Assembly (NCBI RefSeq): GCF_900143285.1
Contig: NZ_FRDN01000005.1
Span: forward strand, 95,362-159,361
DNA from: Desulfitobacterium chlororespirans DSM 11544
GTDB taxonomy: Bacteria; Bacillota; Desulfitobacteriia; Desulfitobacteriales; Desulfitobacteriaceae
DNA length: 64,000 nucleotides
Direction of reading: 5' to 3'
A program made the position numbers and the translations under genes. Below the pieces are notes generated by a model. That model saw only the letters and a program-made list of their open reading frames with translations. It ran no database searches and was not told where the DNA came from. The number at the start of each line of letters is the position of its first letter. Within the stretch, counting starts at the first letter, position 1. This document shows positions 32,697 through 40,187 of this stretch, piece after piece.

Positions 32697-34349
32697 ATTT
32701 TATTAGTTGAATGCAGCAATGTAAAAAAATACTTTGGAGACCGGCTGATCCTTGATATTAAGAAATTAAGCTTTTACTCTGAAGATAGAATCGGAATCGT
32801 GGGTATCAATGGAGTGGGTAAAACCACCTTGCTCAACCTTCTCAGCCAGAAGCTAGCACCTGATGAAGGATGGGTGAAAGTCTATGGCCAATCCTCGACG
32901 ATTTCTCAGCTGGAGCCGCCTGAGCATGAAGAGATCAGTCAGGAAATGGCGTCGAAATTTAACATCCCCATAACCTACAGCGAGAGTATGAGCGGTGGGG
33001 AAAAGACCCGCTTTAAGCTGGCCGCTTGCCTAGGTCAAAACAGTGCCATGATCTTTGCTGATGAACCCACCAGCAATATGGATCTGGAGGGAATCGAACT
33101 GATTGAGCACTATTTTGCGAAGTATTCCGGCGGATTATTCCTGATTTCTCATGATCGTACTCTCCTTGACAGTTTATGCACTAAGATTCTGGAACTGGAA
33201 GATGGGCGGCTTAAGATTTACCCGGGCAATTACAGCAGCTATAGTGAGCAAAAGGCCAGGGAAAGAGAAAGAGCCCAGTTTGAATATGAGCAATACGTTT
33301 CCGAAAAAAAGCGGCTGGAGAAAGTCGTGATTGAGAGCGCTGAAAAATCAAAATCGGTGCGTAAAACTCCCCGGAGAATGGGAAATTCCGAGGCCAGGCT
33401 CCATAAGATGGGGAATCAAAAAGCCAAGGCTAATCTTGACCGGGCCAAAAAAAGTGTGGAGACGAGAATTGAGCAGCTGGAAGTTAAGGAAAAACCTAAG
33501 CAAACCGCGAAGATCAAGTTGGATATCGCTGATGCCCAGAAGCTGCATAGTAAGGTTATTATGGAAGGGAAGGGGCTCAACAAAGCCTTTGCCGGTAAAG
33601 TCATCTTCGAAAATGCGGAATTCTGTATTGAGAATGAGGTCAAGGTGGCTTTGATTGGGCCTAATGGCTGCGGAAAGAGTACCCTGCTTAAAATGATCAT
33701 CAACCGGGAAGATTCCATAAAGGTTGCTCCCAGTGCCAGAATCGGCTACTTTAGTCAGGATTTAAAGATACTGGAGGAGGAGGCCAGTATATTAACCAAT
33801 GTAATGGAAGAAAGCCTCTATGAGGAGAGCTTTGCAAGGCAATTGCTGGCCCGGCTGCTTTTTAAAGGGGATGCAGTCTATAAGAAAGTGAACGTGCTGA
33901 GCGGAGGCGAGCGGGTAAAGGCCTCCTTTGCCAAGATTCTCTGTCAGGACTTTAACCTATTAATCCTTGATGAACCGACTAATTATCTTGATATCCATTC
34001 TCTGGAGGTCATCGAGGATGCCCTGCAAAACTATGAACGCTCCCTGTTGTTTGTTTCCCACGATCGCCGCTTCATTAGCTCTGTGGCCAATAAGATTATG
34101 ACTATTGAGAATCACAAGATCAAAATTTTCAAAGGGAGTTATGAAGAATACCTGGTCCAGCAAAACAAAAATATCGACAGGACAAAAGAGGAGATCGAGA
34201 AAGAAATTTTTGTCCTGCAGAATCGTTTGACGGAAGTAGTCGGTAGAATTTCCATGCCAGGAAAAAAGGATAATGTTGAAGATCTTGATAAAGAATATTA
34301 TGCTATTTTAACTGAAGTAAAGCGGCTCAAAAAGATGTTGGAGCTATAG
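32697..34349 (+). CDS. ABC-F ribosomal-protection ATPase (Vga/Lsa/CplR-like), apparent AUU start
   Basis: A soluble protein of 550 residues with two ABC ATPase domains and no membrane part. Domain 1: Walker A 'GINGVGKTT', signature 'MSGGEKTRFKLA', Walker B 'MIFADEPT'. The linker (about 185-250) is rich in Lys/Arg/Glu and forms the ARD helices. Domain 2: 'GPNGCGKST', 'LSGGERVKAS', 'LLILDEPTNYLD'. Such proteins displace ribosome-bound antibiotics. Upstream of GTG 32799 the frame encodes 'LLVECSNVKKYFGDR', the normal first beta-strand and A-loop, back to an ATT at 32697 that is six bases from AGGAGGGG. There is no ATG, GTG or TTG in between, only a CTG at 32745; a TAG at 32682 closes the frame. 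Confidence 0.88.
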   Translation: MLLVECSNVKKYFGDRLILDIKKLSFYSEDRIGIVGINGVGKTTLLNLLSQKLAPDEGWVKVYGQSSTISQLEPPEHEEISQEMASKFNIPITYSESMSGGEKTRFKLAACLGQNSAMIFADEPTSNMDLEGIELIEHYFAKYSGGLFLISHDRTLLDSLCTKILELEDGRLKIYPGNYSSYSEQKARERERAQFEYEQYVSEKKRLEKVVIESAEKSKSVRKTPRRMGNSEARLHKMGNQKAKANLDRAKKSVETRIEQLEVKEKPKQTAKIKLDIADAQKLHSKVIMEGKGLNKAFAGKVIFENAEFCIENEVKVALIGPNGCGKSTLLKMIINREDSIKVAPSARIGYFSQDLKILEEEASILTNVMEESLYEESFARQLLARLLFKGDAVYKKVNVLSGGERVKASFAKILCQDFNLLILDEPTNYLDIHSLEVIEDALQNYERSLLFVSHDRRFISSVANKIMTIENHKIKIFKGSYEEYLVQQNKNIDRTKEEIEKEIFVLQNRLTEVVGRISMPGKKDNVEDLDKEYYAILTEVKRLKKMLEL

Positions 34350-34359
34350 AAGTTATTTA

Positions 34360-34394
34360 AGTTAGGGCAAAGGCGGGTTTTGCCCTAACTTTTC
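34360..34394 (+). terminator. Terminator of the ABC-F gene
   Basis: AGTTAGGGCAAA / TTTTGCCCTAACT followed by TTTCT, 11 bases past the stop. Confidence 0.92.
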
Positions 34395-34521
34395 TAAATT
34401 TCTTAATTATTTTTCTTAACAATTTTAATAAAATTATTTAAAATATGAGTAGGTAGTCATGGAGAGAGGAGGTTCGAAACGTAGCATATGGCAGCCGTGA
34501 TGAAAAATTGAGGTGACAAAG

Positions 34522-34797
34522 ATGGATTATAAGGTTCCTCATCAATGTCCGATCTGTAAGCATGAGATGCACGTGACCAAATTGTTTTGTACCCATTGTT
34601 CTACCACTCTCGAAGGAGAATTTCACACCTGTAAATTTTGCAAGTTACCTGATGATCAGCTTCTCTTTGTGGAAACTTTTCTTAAATGCCGGGGAAATAT
34701 CAAAGAAGTTGAAAAGGAATTAGGAATCTCATACCCGACTGTACGAAGCCGTCTCGACAGTGTAATACAGTCCTTGAGCAATGAAAGGAAAGAGTGA
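34522..34797 (+). CDS. DUF2089 zinc-ribbon/HTH protein
   Basis: A 91-residue protein with an N-terminal zinc ribbon (cysteine pairs 'CPIC' and 'CTHC'), a further pair 'CKFC', and a C-terminal segment 'VEKELGISYPTVRSRLDSVIQSL' that reads as a helix-turn-helix, the DUF2089 layout. It is probably a small DNA-binding regulator. ATG 34522 is spaced five bases from GAGGTGA and is preferred to GTG 34513. It is flanked by terminators on both sides, so it is monocistronic and its target is unknown. Confidence 0.85.
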   Translation: MDYKVPHQCPICKHEMHVTKLFCTHCSTTLEGEFHTCKFCKLPDDQLLFVETFLKCRGNIKEVEKELGISYPTVRSRLDSVIQSLSNERKE

Positions 34798-34826
34798 CGC
34801 GGCCAGTCATTCAGCCCATCGCTTGA

Positions 34827-34859
34827 CAGACCCCGAGTTATCGGGGTCTGTTTATTTTT
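34827..34859 (+). terminator. Terminator of the DUF2089 gene
   Basis: CAGACCCCG-agttat-CGGGGTCTG followed by TTTATTTTTG. Confidence 0.93.
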
Positions 34860-34954
34860 GCACTATCCGAAAGTATAAACGTGCGCACGATACTTTCTAA
34901 GCATAAGGGGAACCAACGACTTCGCCTCACTGGGAATAGGGGGGAGGGGGTTTG

Positions 34955-34983
34955 TTGACAAAAGGTAGTGTGGCAGCTATGCT
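34955..34983 (+). promoter_or_regulatory. Sigma-A promoter of the DUF6530/GIY-YIG operon
   Basis: TTGACA (34955-34960), 17-base spacer, TATGCT (34978-34983). The -10 hexamer lies inside the left arm of a 45-bp perfect palindrome, so that palindrome spans the -10 and transcription start. Confidence 0.75.
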
Positions 34984-35020
34984 TATTTAGTAATTTACTA
35001 AATTACTAAATAAGCATAGC
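34976..35020. repeat. 45-bp perfect palindrome over the -10 and start site
   Basis: Two 22-base arms, GCTATGCTTATTTAGTAATT plus TA and its exact complement, flank a single central base at 34998. There is no T-run after it, so it is not a terminator. It may be an operator or a 5'-UTR hairpin. Its terminal heptamer GCTATGC/GCATAGC is shared with the 56-bp palindrome at 58228. Confidence 0.9.
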
Positions 35021-35074
35021 CCGATATAGGGTAGACATGGTCAAACATTATTTTGGTGATGGAGGTTTTTAATC

Positions 35075-35554
35075 ATGAACATACCAACCAGTTTAAAGCA
35101 CAAACCGGTGATCATATCTGACAACTATGAAAACGTGGATGGCCGGTATGCCTATCAGTCTGATGCCAAAGGCCTTTCTTTAGGATTAGCTCAGTGGAAT
35201 GATCGGGGTAAAGTAGATATTTCCGCTAAAGTATGGAGATATACCGGAGAAAAGTGGTCCAGACAATCGGAAGAACTGCCGCTTCATCGGGTTCTTGATT
35301 TAGCGATTCTGGTTTGCCGGACCAAGCTTCATTTCAGAGAAGCTTATCGTTATGATAATTTCTATGACCCGGAAAAACCGGTTATTGACAGAATTGGCCT
35401 GCAGGGTGATGCTATGACGGTGGCTGTCTGTACTGATAATGAGAAAATTAATGAAGATATCAAGTTGTTTAATCAAGCGCTCTGTAATGATGATGAGCTC
35501 TTAGGAGAGCGTTTGCGGACTCTTTCAGCAATTCTTAAGGAGATGGGGTATTAA
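35075..35554 (+). CDS. DUF6530-like protein
   Basis: A 159-residue soluble protein. I believe it belongs to the DUF6530 family ('NYENVDGRYAYQSDAKGLSL' followed by 'GLAQWNDRGKVDISAKVWR'), but function is unknown. It has no membrane segment and no cysteine motif; the C-terminal half is helical and acidic. It is the first gene of a two-gene operon with a GIY-YIG-like protein three bases downstream. A TGGAGGTTTTTAATC site precedes ATG 35075, and a palindrome-covered promoter lies about 90 nt upstream. Coupling to a nuclease-fold partner hints at a nucleic-acid-related role (weak inference). Confidence 0.6.
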   Translation: MNIPTSLKHKPVIISDNYENVDGRYAYQSDAKGLSLGLAQWNDRGKVDISAKVWRYTGEKWSRQSEELPLHRVLDLAILVCRTKLHFREAYRYDNFYDPEKPVIDRIGLQGDAMTVAVCTDNEKINEDIKLFNQALCNDDELLGERLRTLSAILKEMGY

Positions 35555-35557
35555 GTC

Positions 35558-35908
35558 ATGGATAGAAAAAAGGAACTCAAAGAGCAATATAAGCAGATGA
35601 GACCTGATATGGGGATCGTAGGGATTCGCTCCGGGAAAGAGGCATGGTATTATATCGAGGGAACCCGAAATCTGCGGGCGACCCTTAATGGCATCCGGTT
35701 TAAGCTGGAGACAGGCTTCTTTCCTTGTCGGGAGCTGATGAAGAAATGGCAGGAACAAGGGGAAGAGAATTTTACCTTTGAAGTTCTTGAACAGCTTGAA
35801 TATGATAAGGATGAGACCAAGAGCGATTACACCGATGACCTTGCCCTCTTATTGATGGAGTGGGAAGAAAAATTATTGGACCAAGGGTTCACGGTAGCCA
35901 AGCGGTAA
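35558..35908 (+). CDS. GIY-YIG nuclease-like protein, degenerate
   Basis: A 116-residue protein with a recognisable but altered GIY-YIG core: 'MRPDMGIVGIRSGKEAWYYIEGTRNLRATL' aligns to the GIY ... YIG strands with most catalytic tyrosines replaced, and 'MKKWQEQGEENFTFEVLE' matches the later conserved helix-strand of one GIY-YIG subfamily. An active nuclease is doubtful. ATG 35558 begins three bases after the DUF6530 stop, so translation is coupled. The pair has the look of a small conserved accessory module of unknown purpose. Confidence 0.65.
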   Translation: MDRKKELKEQYKQMRPDMGIVGIRSGKEAWYYIEGTRNLRATLNGIRFKLETGFFPCRELMKKWQEQGEENFTFEVLEQLEYDKDETKSDYTDDLALLLMEWEEKLLDQGFTVAKR

Positions 35909-36026
35909 ACTATACATGAATAAGGAAAATAGGTTTACAATAAGATTAAGAATAGCTTGGCTATATCAGATAGCAATCGCGCTAAAGGCCAGGCTTTCAA
36001 AATAGTGTGAAAAGGTAAGAGGTAAC

Positions 36027-37307
36027 ATGGGCAAAAGAACGATAGCAATATTCGTAATCATTATTGCCGCTTTGGTTTTAGGATTTCTCTTTTTATCCCA
36101 TAGGTTGAATCCCCAGGAGGGTAACTTTCCCATACCAGGTCAACAAGATCAGCAGGGGAACAATAATCCGGCTGAGCCCCAAGAAAAGCCCCCTGAGATT
36201 GACCCCCTGCAGGAACGGATCCAAGCTATGACCTTAGAAGAGAAAGTCGGGCAGCTGGTGATGGTGGGAGTGGACGGATATGAAATAAACGCTAATGCTC
36301 AGCAGTTGATTCAAAATTATCATGTGGGCGGATTTGTTCTCTTAAAGAAAAATGTCAGGGACAGCGGGCAGATGTTAAAACTAATCAACACCTTGAAAGG
36401 GACCAATGGAGTCAATAAAATTCCCTTATTCTTGGCCCTTGATGAAGAGGGGGGCAGGATATCCAGGATGCCTGCTGAATTCAAGAAGATGCCTTCCAGT
36501 CAGCAGGTCGGAGCCCAGAATAGTGGTACATTAGGGAAGAAGATGGGAGAAATCCTGGGCCGGGAAGTCAAGGAATTTGGGATGAATGTGAATTTCGCTC
36601 CGGTTCTCGATATTTTCAGCAACCCCAAGAATAAGGTGATCGGTGATCGGGCTTTTGGCAGCAACCCTGAGCTTGTCAGCAAAGTGGGCATACAAGCTAT
36701 GGGGGGAATCCAGGAGCAGGGTATTATCTCTGTGGTTAAACATTTTCCCGGCCATGGGGATACTGCGGTGGATTCCCATGTGGGATTGCCCCGAGTTGAT
36801 TATGACCTGGAACGATTAAGGAATTTTGAGCTGAGGCCATTTGCAGAAGCCATTGCCAATGATGTGGATGCTATTATGCTGGCTCACATCTTGCTGCCGA
36901 AGCTTGACCCGGATTATCCGGCATCCTTTTCAGAAGTTCTTATCCGTGATATCCTGCGTAAAGAGATGAACTATAACGGGGTCGTGATTACGGATGATCT
37001 GACCATGGGGGCTATTGTGGAGAATTATAATATCGGTGAAGCCGCGGTGAAATCCATCCTGGCCGGCAGCGATATTGTCCTGGTCTGCCATGATTTCGCT
37101 AAAGAAGAGGCTGTACTCAAGGCCCTCCTTAATGCTGCCCAGGCAGGTGAAATTCCGGCAGACCGGATCGATGAAAGTGTCTATCGTGTCTTAAAGCTGA
37201 AAGAGAAGTATGCTCTGACCGACCGGCAGAAAGAGTCGGTGGATGTGCAAGGTATCAATGCTGAAATTGAGCAGCTTTATAAGGATTATCCCGCTTTAAA
37301 AGGATAG
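36027..37307 (+). CDS. nagZ: Beta-N-acetylhexosaminidase (GH3, NagZ-like), membrane-anchored
   Basis: A glycoside hydrolase family 3 enzyme of 426 residues that removes GlcNAc from muropeptides. An N-terminal membrane anchor (residues about 4-24) is followed by a Pro/Gln-rich linker, so the enzyme works outside the cell, as in Bacillus. The substrate motif 'KHFPGHGDTAVDSH' (with the His-Asp acid/base dyad) and the nucleophile Asp in 'GVVITDDLTMGAI' are intact. The enzyme lacks the extra C-terminal GH3 domain. An AAGGTAAGAGG region precedes ATG 36027. It is monocistronic with a strong terminator. Confidence 0.93.
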   Translation: MGKRTIAIFVIIIAALVLGFLFLSHRLNPQEGNFPIPGQQDQQGNNNPAEPQEKPPEIDPLQERIQAMTLEEKVGQLVMVGVDGYEINANAQQLIQNYHVGGFVLLKKNVRDSGQMLKLINTLKGTNGVNKIPLFLALDEEGGRISRMPAEFKKMPSSQQVGAQNSGTLGKKMGEILGREVKEFGMNVNFAPVLDIFSNPKNKVIGDRAFGSNPELVSKVGIQAMGGIQEQGIISVVKHFPGHGDTAVDSHVGLPRVDYDLERLRNFELRPFAEAIANDVDAIMLAHILLPKLDPDYPASFSEVLIRDILRKEMNYNGVVITDDLTMGAIVENYNIGEAAVKSILAGSDIVLVCHDFAKEEAVLKALLNAAQAGEIPADRIDESVYRVLKLKEKYALTDRQKESVDVQGINAEIEQLYKDYPALKG

Positions 37308-37359
37308 TGTAGAACAATTCTTAAGCTCATAAAGGCCATAAAACCATAAGAGTTATAAG

Positions 37360-37413
37360 AACCATAAAGGGAGCAAGCCTTGCACATAGCCAAGGCTTGC
37401 TCCCTTTATGGTT
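37360..37413. terminator. Bidirectional terminator with 23-bp stem
   Basis: AACCATAAAGGGAGCAAGCC plus TTG pairs perfectly with its complement after an eight-base loop. TTTTC follows on the plus strand; T-rich sequence follows on the minus strand. It separates the converging nagZ and anti-sigma genes. Confidence 0.9.
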
Positions 37414-37440
37414 TTCATAGACTACAGCTCCAGCACAGAG

Positions 37441-39015
37441 TCAGCGGGGGACATAGCCTGTGACGGTCCAGATACCTGTCTCATCCTGACGGATTAAGCG
37501 CTCCAGATAGACGGTTTTTACCGGACCTTCGGAGACCTGGACGACGGCTTTTTTGCCATCATTATCAGTCAGCTGAAGGGCATTGTAGTCCAGAGGGGGT
37601 TCACCGGTGATTCCTTCCGGGGAGATCTTCAGGGCGACGAAGGTAAAGGCCACTTGGGTGGGATCAAGCTGCCAAGGGCTGCTTCCGGCATCCACTTGCT
37701 GCTGGCTGTTTTTTACAACTTCCCTGTCAACTTCCACAGGAATCACACCCTCTTGGGGAAGGGGTCCGACTTGTGGTGTAAAGTCAAGGCTTGTGGAGAG
37801 CTGCTTTGCCAATTCTTCTACCCGTTCTCCTTGAACGAGGATTTCCAGATCAGCTTGCTGCCAGCGCAAGCTGTTGGGTAAGATTTCGAGAGGGCCATCC
37901 CCGGCTTTTCCCAGGGTGGCAAGGAGATCGGGGATGAAGGGTGTCGTGGTTTTTGTTTGCATGATGATGGTATCGCCAAAGTCAAAGACCAGACGATTTG
38001 CTGAAGCAAACATCCGTTGGGGAGTTTCAGCAAGCTGGACAGGAGTGATGCCGCTGACTGCGAGGGCTTCTGCCAAGGATGCCATAACTTTATCCGGGTT
38101 ATTGTCAATCACCTTATAATCTTGGGGTGGATTATAAGCAAAGATGTCAGTGGACAGGGAGATGTTGGTTTCGAGACTGATATAAGTGTAGGTGGTTTGC
38201 AGAGATTTTTGCATGGCGGTTTGCAGCTGTATAGGTAGATGGGTTTCCTGGTCAATCCATAAGGAATAAGGGAGACCGCCGGGAGGTTGGATTTCAATAC
38301 GGGTGGCAGCGCGTCCGGCGATAGTGTCGTCGCCAATAATTTGGTGGGGATAACGTAAAGCCTTGGCGGCTTCTTTTTGAAGATCAAAATCGTGGGGATC
38401 CAGGTAAACGGGGAGGAGGGAGACTTCTTTGGCAGCAGGGTTTGTGCTCCAACGACTTTCCCCGTTGTTCACGGTAAGAAGTCCGTCTTGTGTTTTTGTA
38501 GCATAGTTTTCACCGTCAGACCAGATTTCTGTGCGGATCAGAACCTGACGCTCACCGGCTGCATTGGTACTGACCTTTTCCAGGACGCCATGATAGTTTT
38601 GCAGCTGCTTCACGGACTCCTCCATGGCCATGACGATAGTTTGCTTGGAGCCGGACCAGGGAGAGAAGAGGAGCAGGAAGACGAGGATGCTGGCGGCAAA
38701 GCCTGCCCAGGGGAAGATTTTTTTTGGCATTTTGAGAGAATTCCCGTCCTTTCTTAAAGTGTTTTTGGTAGTGGAGGGAGCATTGGCAGTAGGGGGCGTT
38801 GCTGCCATCGGTTCAATTTTTTGCCAGAGGCTTGCCATGAATTCCTGGCTGGGTTCGGAAGCAAAAGTTTTAACCTTTTTGGCGAGTGAATGGAGCCCCT
38901 GTTCATCTTCTGTGGTATCATAGTCCTCAGGAGAACCGTTTTCATTTAAAGTGTCGATATAATGGTCGAGAAGCTCTTCGGGTGTGGGATGGCCTTTAGG
39001 ATGATCGGTGTTCAT
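37441..39015 (-). CDS. Putative anti-sigma factor with LolA/RseB-like extracytoplasmic domain
   Basis: A 524-residue single-pass membrane protein. Residues about 1-95 are cytoplasmic and acidic ('HPTPEELLDHYIDTLNE', then 'FMASLWQKIEP'), one helix follows ('IFPWAGFAASILVFLLLFSPW'), and the outer part starts with an RseB/LolA-like fold ('MEESVKQLQNYHGVLEKVS', 'PYSLWIDQETHLPIQLQT') and ends with a second, unassigned domain. It overlaps the sigma-factor gene upstream (TGATG), the usual layout of an ECF sigma and its membrane anti-sigma. No HCC zinc motif is visible, so the assignment rests on topology and context. Confidence 0.75.
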   Translation of the reverse strand: MNTDHPKGHPTPEELLDHYIDTLNENGSPEDYDTTEDEQGLHSLAKKVKTFASEPSQEFMASLWQKIEPMAATPPTANAPSTTKNTLRKDGNSLKMPKKIFPWAGFAASILVFLLLFSPWSGSKQTIVMAMEESVKQLQNYHGVLEKVSTNAAGERQVLIRTEIWSDGENYATKTQDGLLTVNNGESRWSTNPAAKEVSLLPVYLDPHDFDLQKEAAKALRYPHQIIGDDTIAGRAATRIEIQPPGGLPYSLWIDQETHLPIQLQTAMQKSLQTTYTYISLETNISLSTDIFAYNPPQDYKVIDNNPDKVMASLAEALAVSGITPVQLAETPQRMFASANRLVFDFGDTIIMQTKTTTPFIPDLLATLGKAGDGPLEILPNSLRWQQADLEILVQGERVEELAKQLSTSLDFTPQVGPLPQEGVIPVEVDREVVKNSQQQVDAGSSPWQLDPTQVAFTFVALKISPEGITGEPPLDYNALQLTDNDGKKAVVQVSEGPVKTVYLERLIRQDETGIWTVTGYVPR

Positions 39016-39524
39016 CACAAGTCCCCTCCTTTCTGTTGATAAAGGTGGATGTAGGAGCGTAGGGTCTGTAAAGCTCTATACTGCAGTCCGCGAATGGAGC
39101 TTTCACTGCGTCCCATAAGGGTGGCGGTTTCCTTGCGGGAATAACCCTGAATAATGCGGTACTCCAAAATCTGACGATAATCAGAGGGGAGCTGATTCAT
39201 CAGTTCCTGTATGGTGGCTCGACTCAGCCATTCTTCCTCGGGGGAAGGATGCTCAGGCTCCGGAAGATGTTCAAGATGGCTTTGGGCTACTAATTTGTGG
39301 CGATAACGATCGGTCATAAGATTCCGGGCAACTTGCTTGAGATAGGGATAAGGCGGGAGAGCGTCTGGAGCTTGTTTAAGACAGCGTAAGTAGGTTTCCT
39401 GAGTAATGTCTTCTGTTTCTTCTTTATTTTGTAGTTGGGAGTAAATAAAGCGATACAGCTTGGTTACGGTCTCTTGATACCAGGTCTCCATAGTGGAGGC
39501 CGGGGGGCCAATTTTGGATTCCAC
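39015..39524 (-). CDS. ECF RNA polymerase sigma factor 1
   Basis: A 169-residue extracytoplasmic-function sigma factor. Region 2 is 'VTKLYRFIYSQLQNKEETEDITQETYLRCL' and region 4 'LPSDYRQILEYRIIQGYSRKETATLMGRSESSIRGLQYRALQTL'. The start is GTG 39524, spaced from GGAGGTG. The promoter facing this gene (39555-39579) has AAAC-N17-CGTC on the minus strand and mirrors the promoter of the divergent sigma gene, so both operons may be read by the same sigma. The membrane anti-sigma follows with a TGATG overlap. Confidence 0.92.
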   Translation of the reverse strand: MESKIGPPASTMETWYQETVTKLYRFIYSQLQNKEETEDITQETYLRCLKQAPDALPPYPYLKQVARNLMTDRYRHKLVAQSHLEHLPEPEHPSPEEEWLSRATIQELMNQLPSDYRQILEYRIIQGYSRKETATLMGRSESSIRGLQYRALQTLRSYIHLYQQKGGDL

Positions 39525-39554
39525 ATGTTCACCTCCTCAATAACTTAAACGAGA

Positions 39555-39579
39555 CGGGAAAGGAAAAGGTCACGTTTTG
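39555..39579 (-). promoter_or_regulatory. ECF-type promoter of sigma operon 1
   Basis: On the minus strand AAAC (39579-39576), 17 bases, CGTC (39558-39555). Same elements and spacing as the plus-strand promoter at 39584-39608, four bases away. Confidence 0.6.
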
Positions 39580-39583
39580 CTAA

Positions 39584-39608
39584 ACTTTTTTTATCTTTCC
39601 CGCGTCTG
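39584..39608 (+). promoter_or_regulatory. ECF-type promoter of sigma operon 2
   Basis: AAAC (39584-39587), 17 bases beginning TTTTTTT, CGTC (39605-39608): the AAC/CGTC pattern of Bacillota ECF sigma factors such as SigV. It is 58 bp upstream of the sigma gene it serves, consistent with autoregulation. Confidence 0.7.
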
Positions 39609-39665
39609 TATAGTAGAGAGAGAAAAAACCTTCTCAGATGAAGTGCACTTCAAAAGGAGTCAGGT

Positions 39666-40187
39666 ATGTTTGATCAGAAAGAGCTAACAAGGGAGATTGA
39701 GAGCTATCTCATCGCGAATCAAGAAACTATTTATAGGCTTGCCTACAGTTATGTTAAACATCCGGAGGACGCTTTGGATGTAGTCCAGGAGTCGATCATA
39801 AAAGCTATTTCCTCAGTGAACACCTTAAGGGACTCTCAAGGCATGAAGTCCTGGGTGTATCGCATTGTCATCAATACAGCTCTCGATTTCCTGCGTAAGC
39901 AAAAACGCTTGGTTGTAGTGGATTCTGAAACAATCAGTACATATATCGATGAACCTGCTGCCGGATATGAGGAAGGATCCGATCTGGATTTAGCTTCCGC
40001 TCTGGAGAAATTACCTCCTGCTGAGCGCGGCCGCATCATTCTTCGGTATTATGAGGATCTCAAAATTGAGGAAGTAGCTTTGGTTTTACAGGAAAATGTG
40101 AACACCACAAAGTCCCGTCTCTATGCTACCCTCAAAAAACTTCGCGTGCAAATGGAAGAACCTATGGAGGAGATCAAACATGGATGA
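39666..40187 (+). CDS. ECF RNA polymerase sigma factor 2 (SigV-like)
   Basis: A 173-residue ECF sigma factor: region 2 'YRLAYSYVKHPEDALDVVQESIIKAISSV', the linker with 'WVYRIVINTALDFLRKQKRL', region 4 'PPAERGRIILRYYEDLKIEEVALVLQENVNTTKSRLYATLKKL'. The RsiV-like anti-sigma overlaps its 3' end by eight bases, which supports a SigV-type pair (lysozyme-responsive in Bacillus and Clostridium). An AAAAGGAGTCAGGT site precedes ATG 39666. The AAAC-N17-CGTC promoter upstream suggests positive autoregulation. Confidence 0.92.
   Translation: MFDQKELTREIESYLIANQETIYRLAYSYVKHPEDALDVVQESIIKAISSVNTLRDSQGMKSWVYRIVINTALDFLRKQKRLVVVDSETISTYIDEPAAGYEEGSDLDLASALEKLPPAERGRIILRYYEDLKIEEVALVLQENVNTTKSRLYATLKKLRVQMEEPMEEIKHG

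Noticed and set aside
34976-35020. Palindrome read as an intrinsic terminator
   Set aside because: There is no T-run on either side and it lies downstream of a -35 element with the -10 inside it. A separate, complete terminator of the preceding gene exists at 34827-34859.
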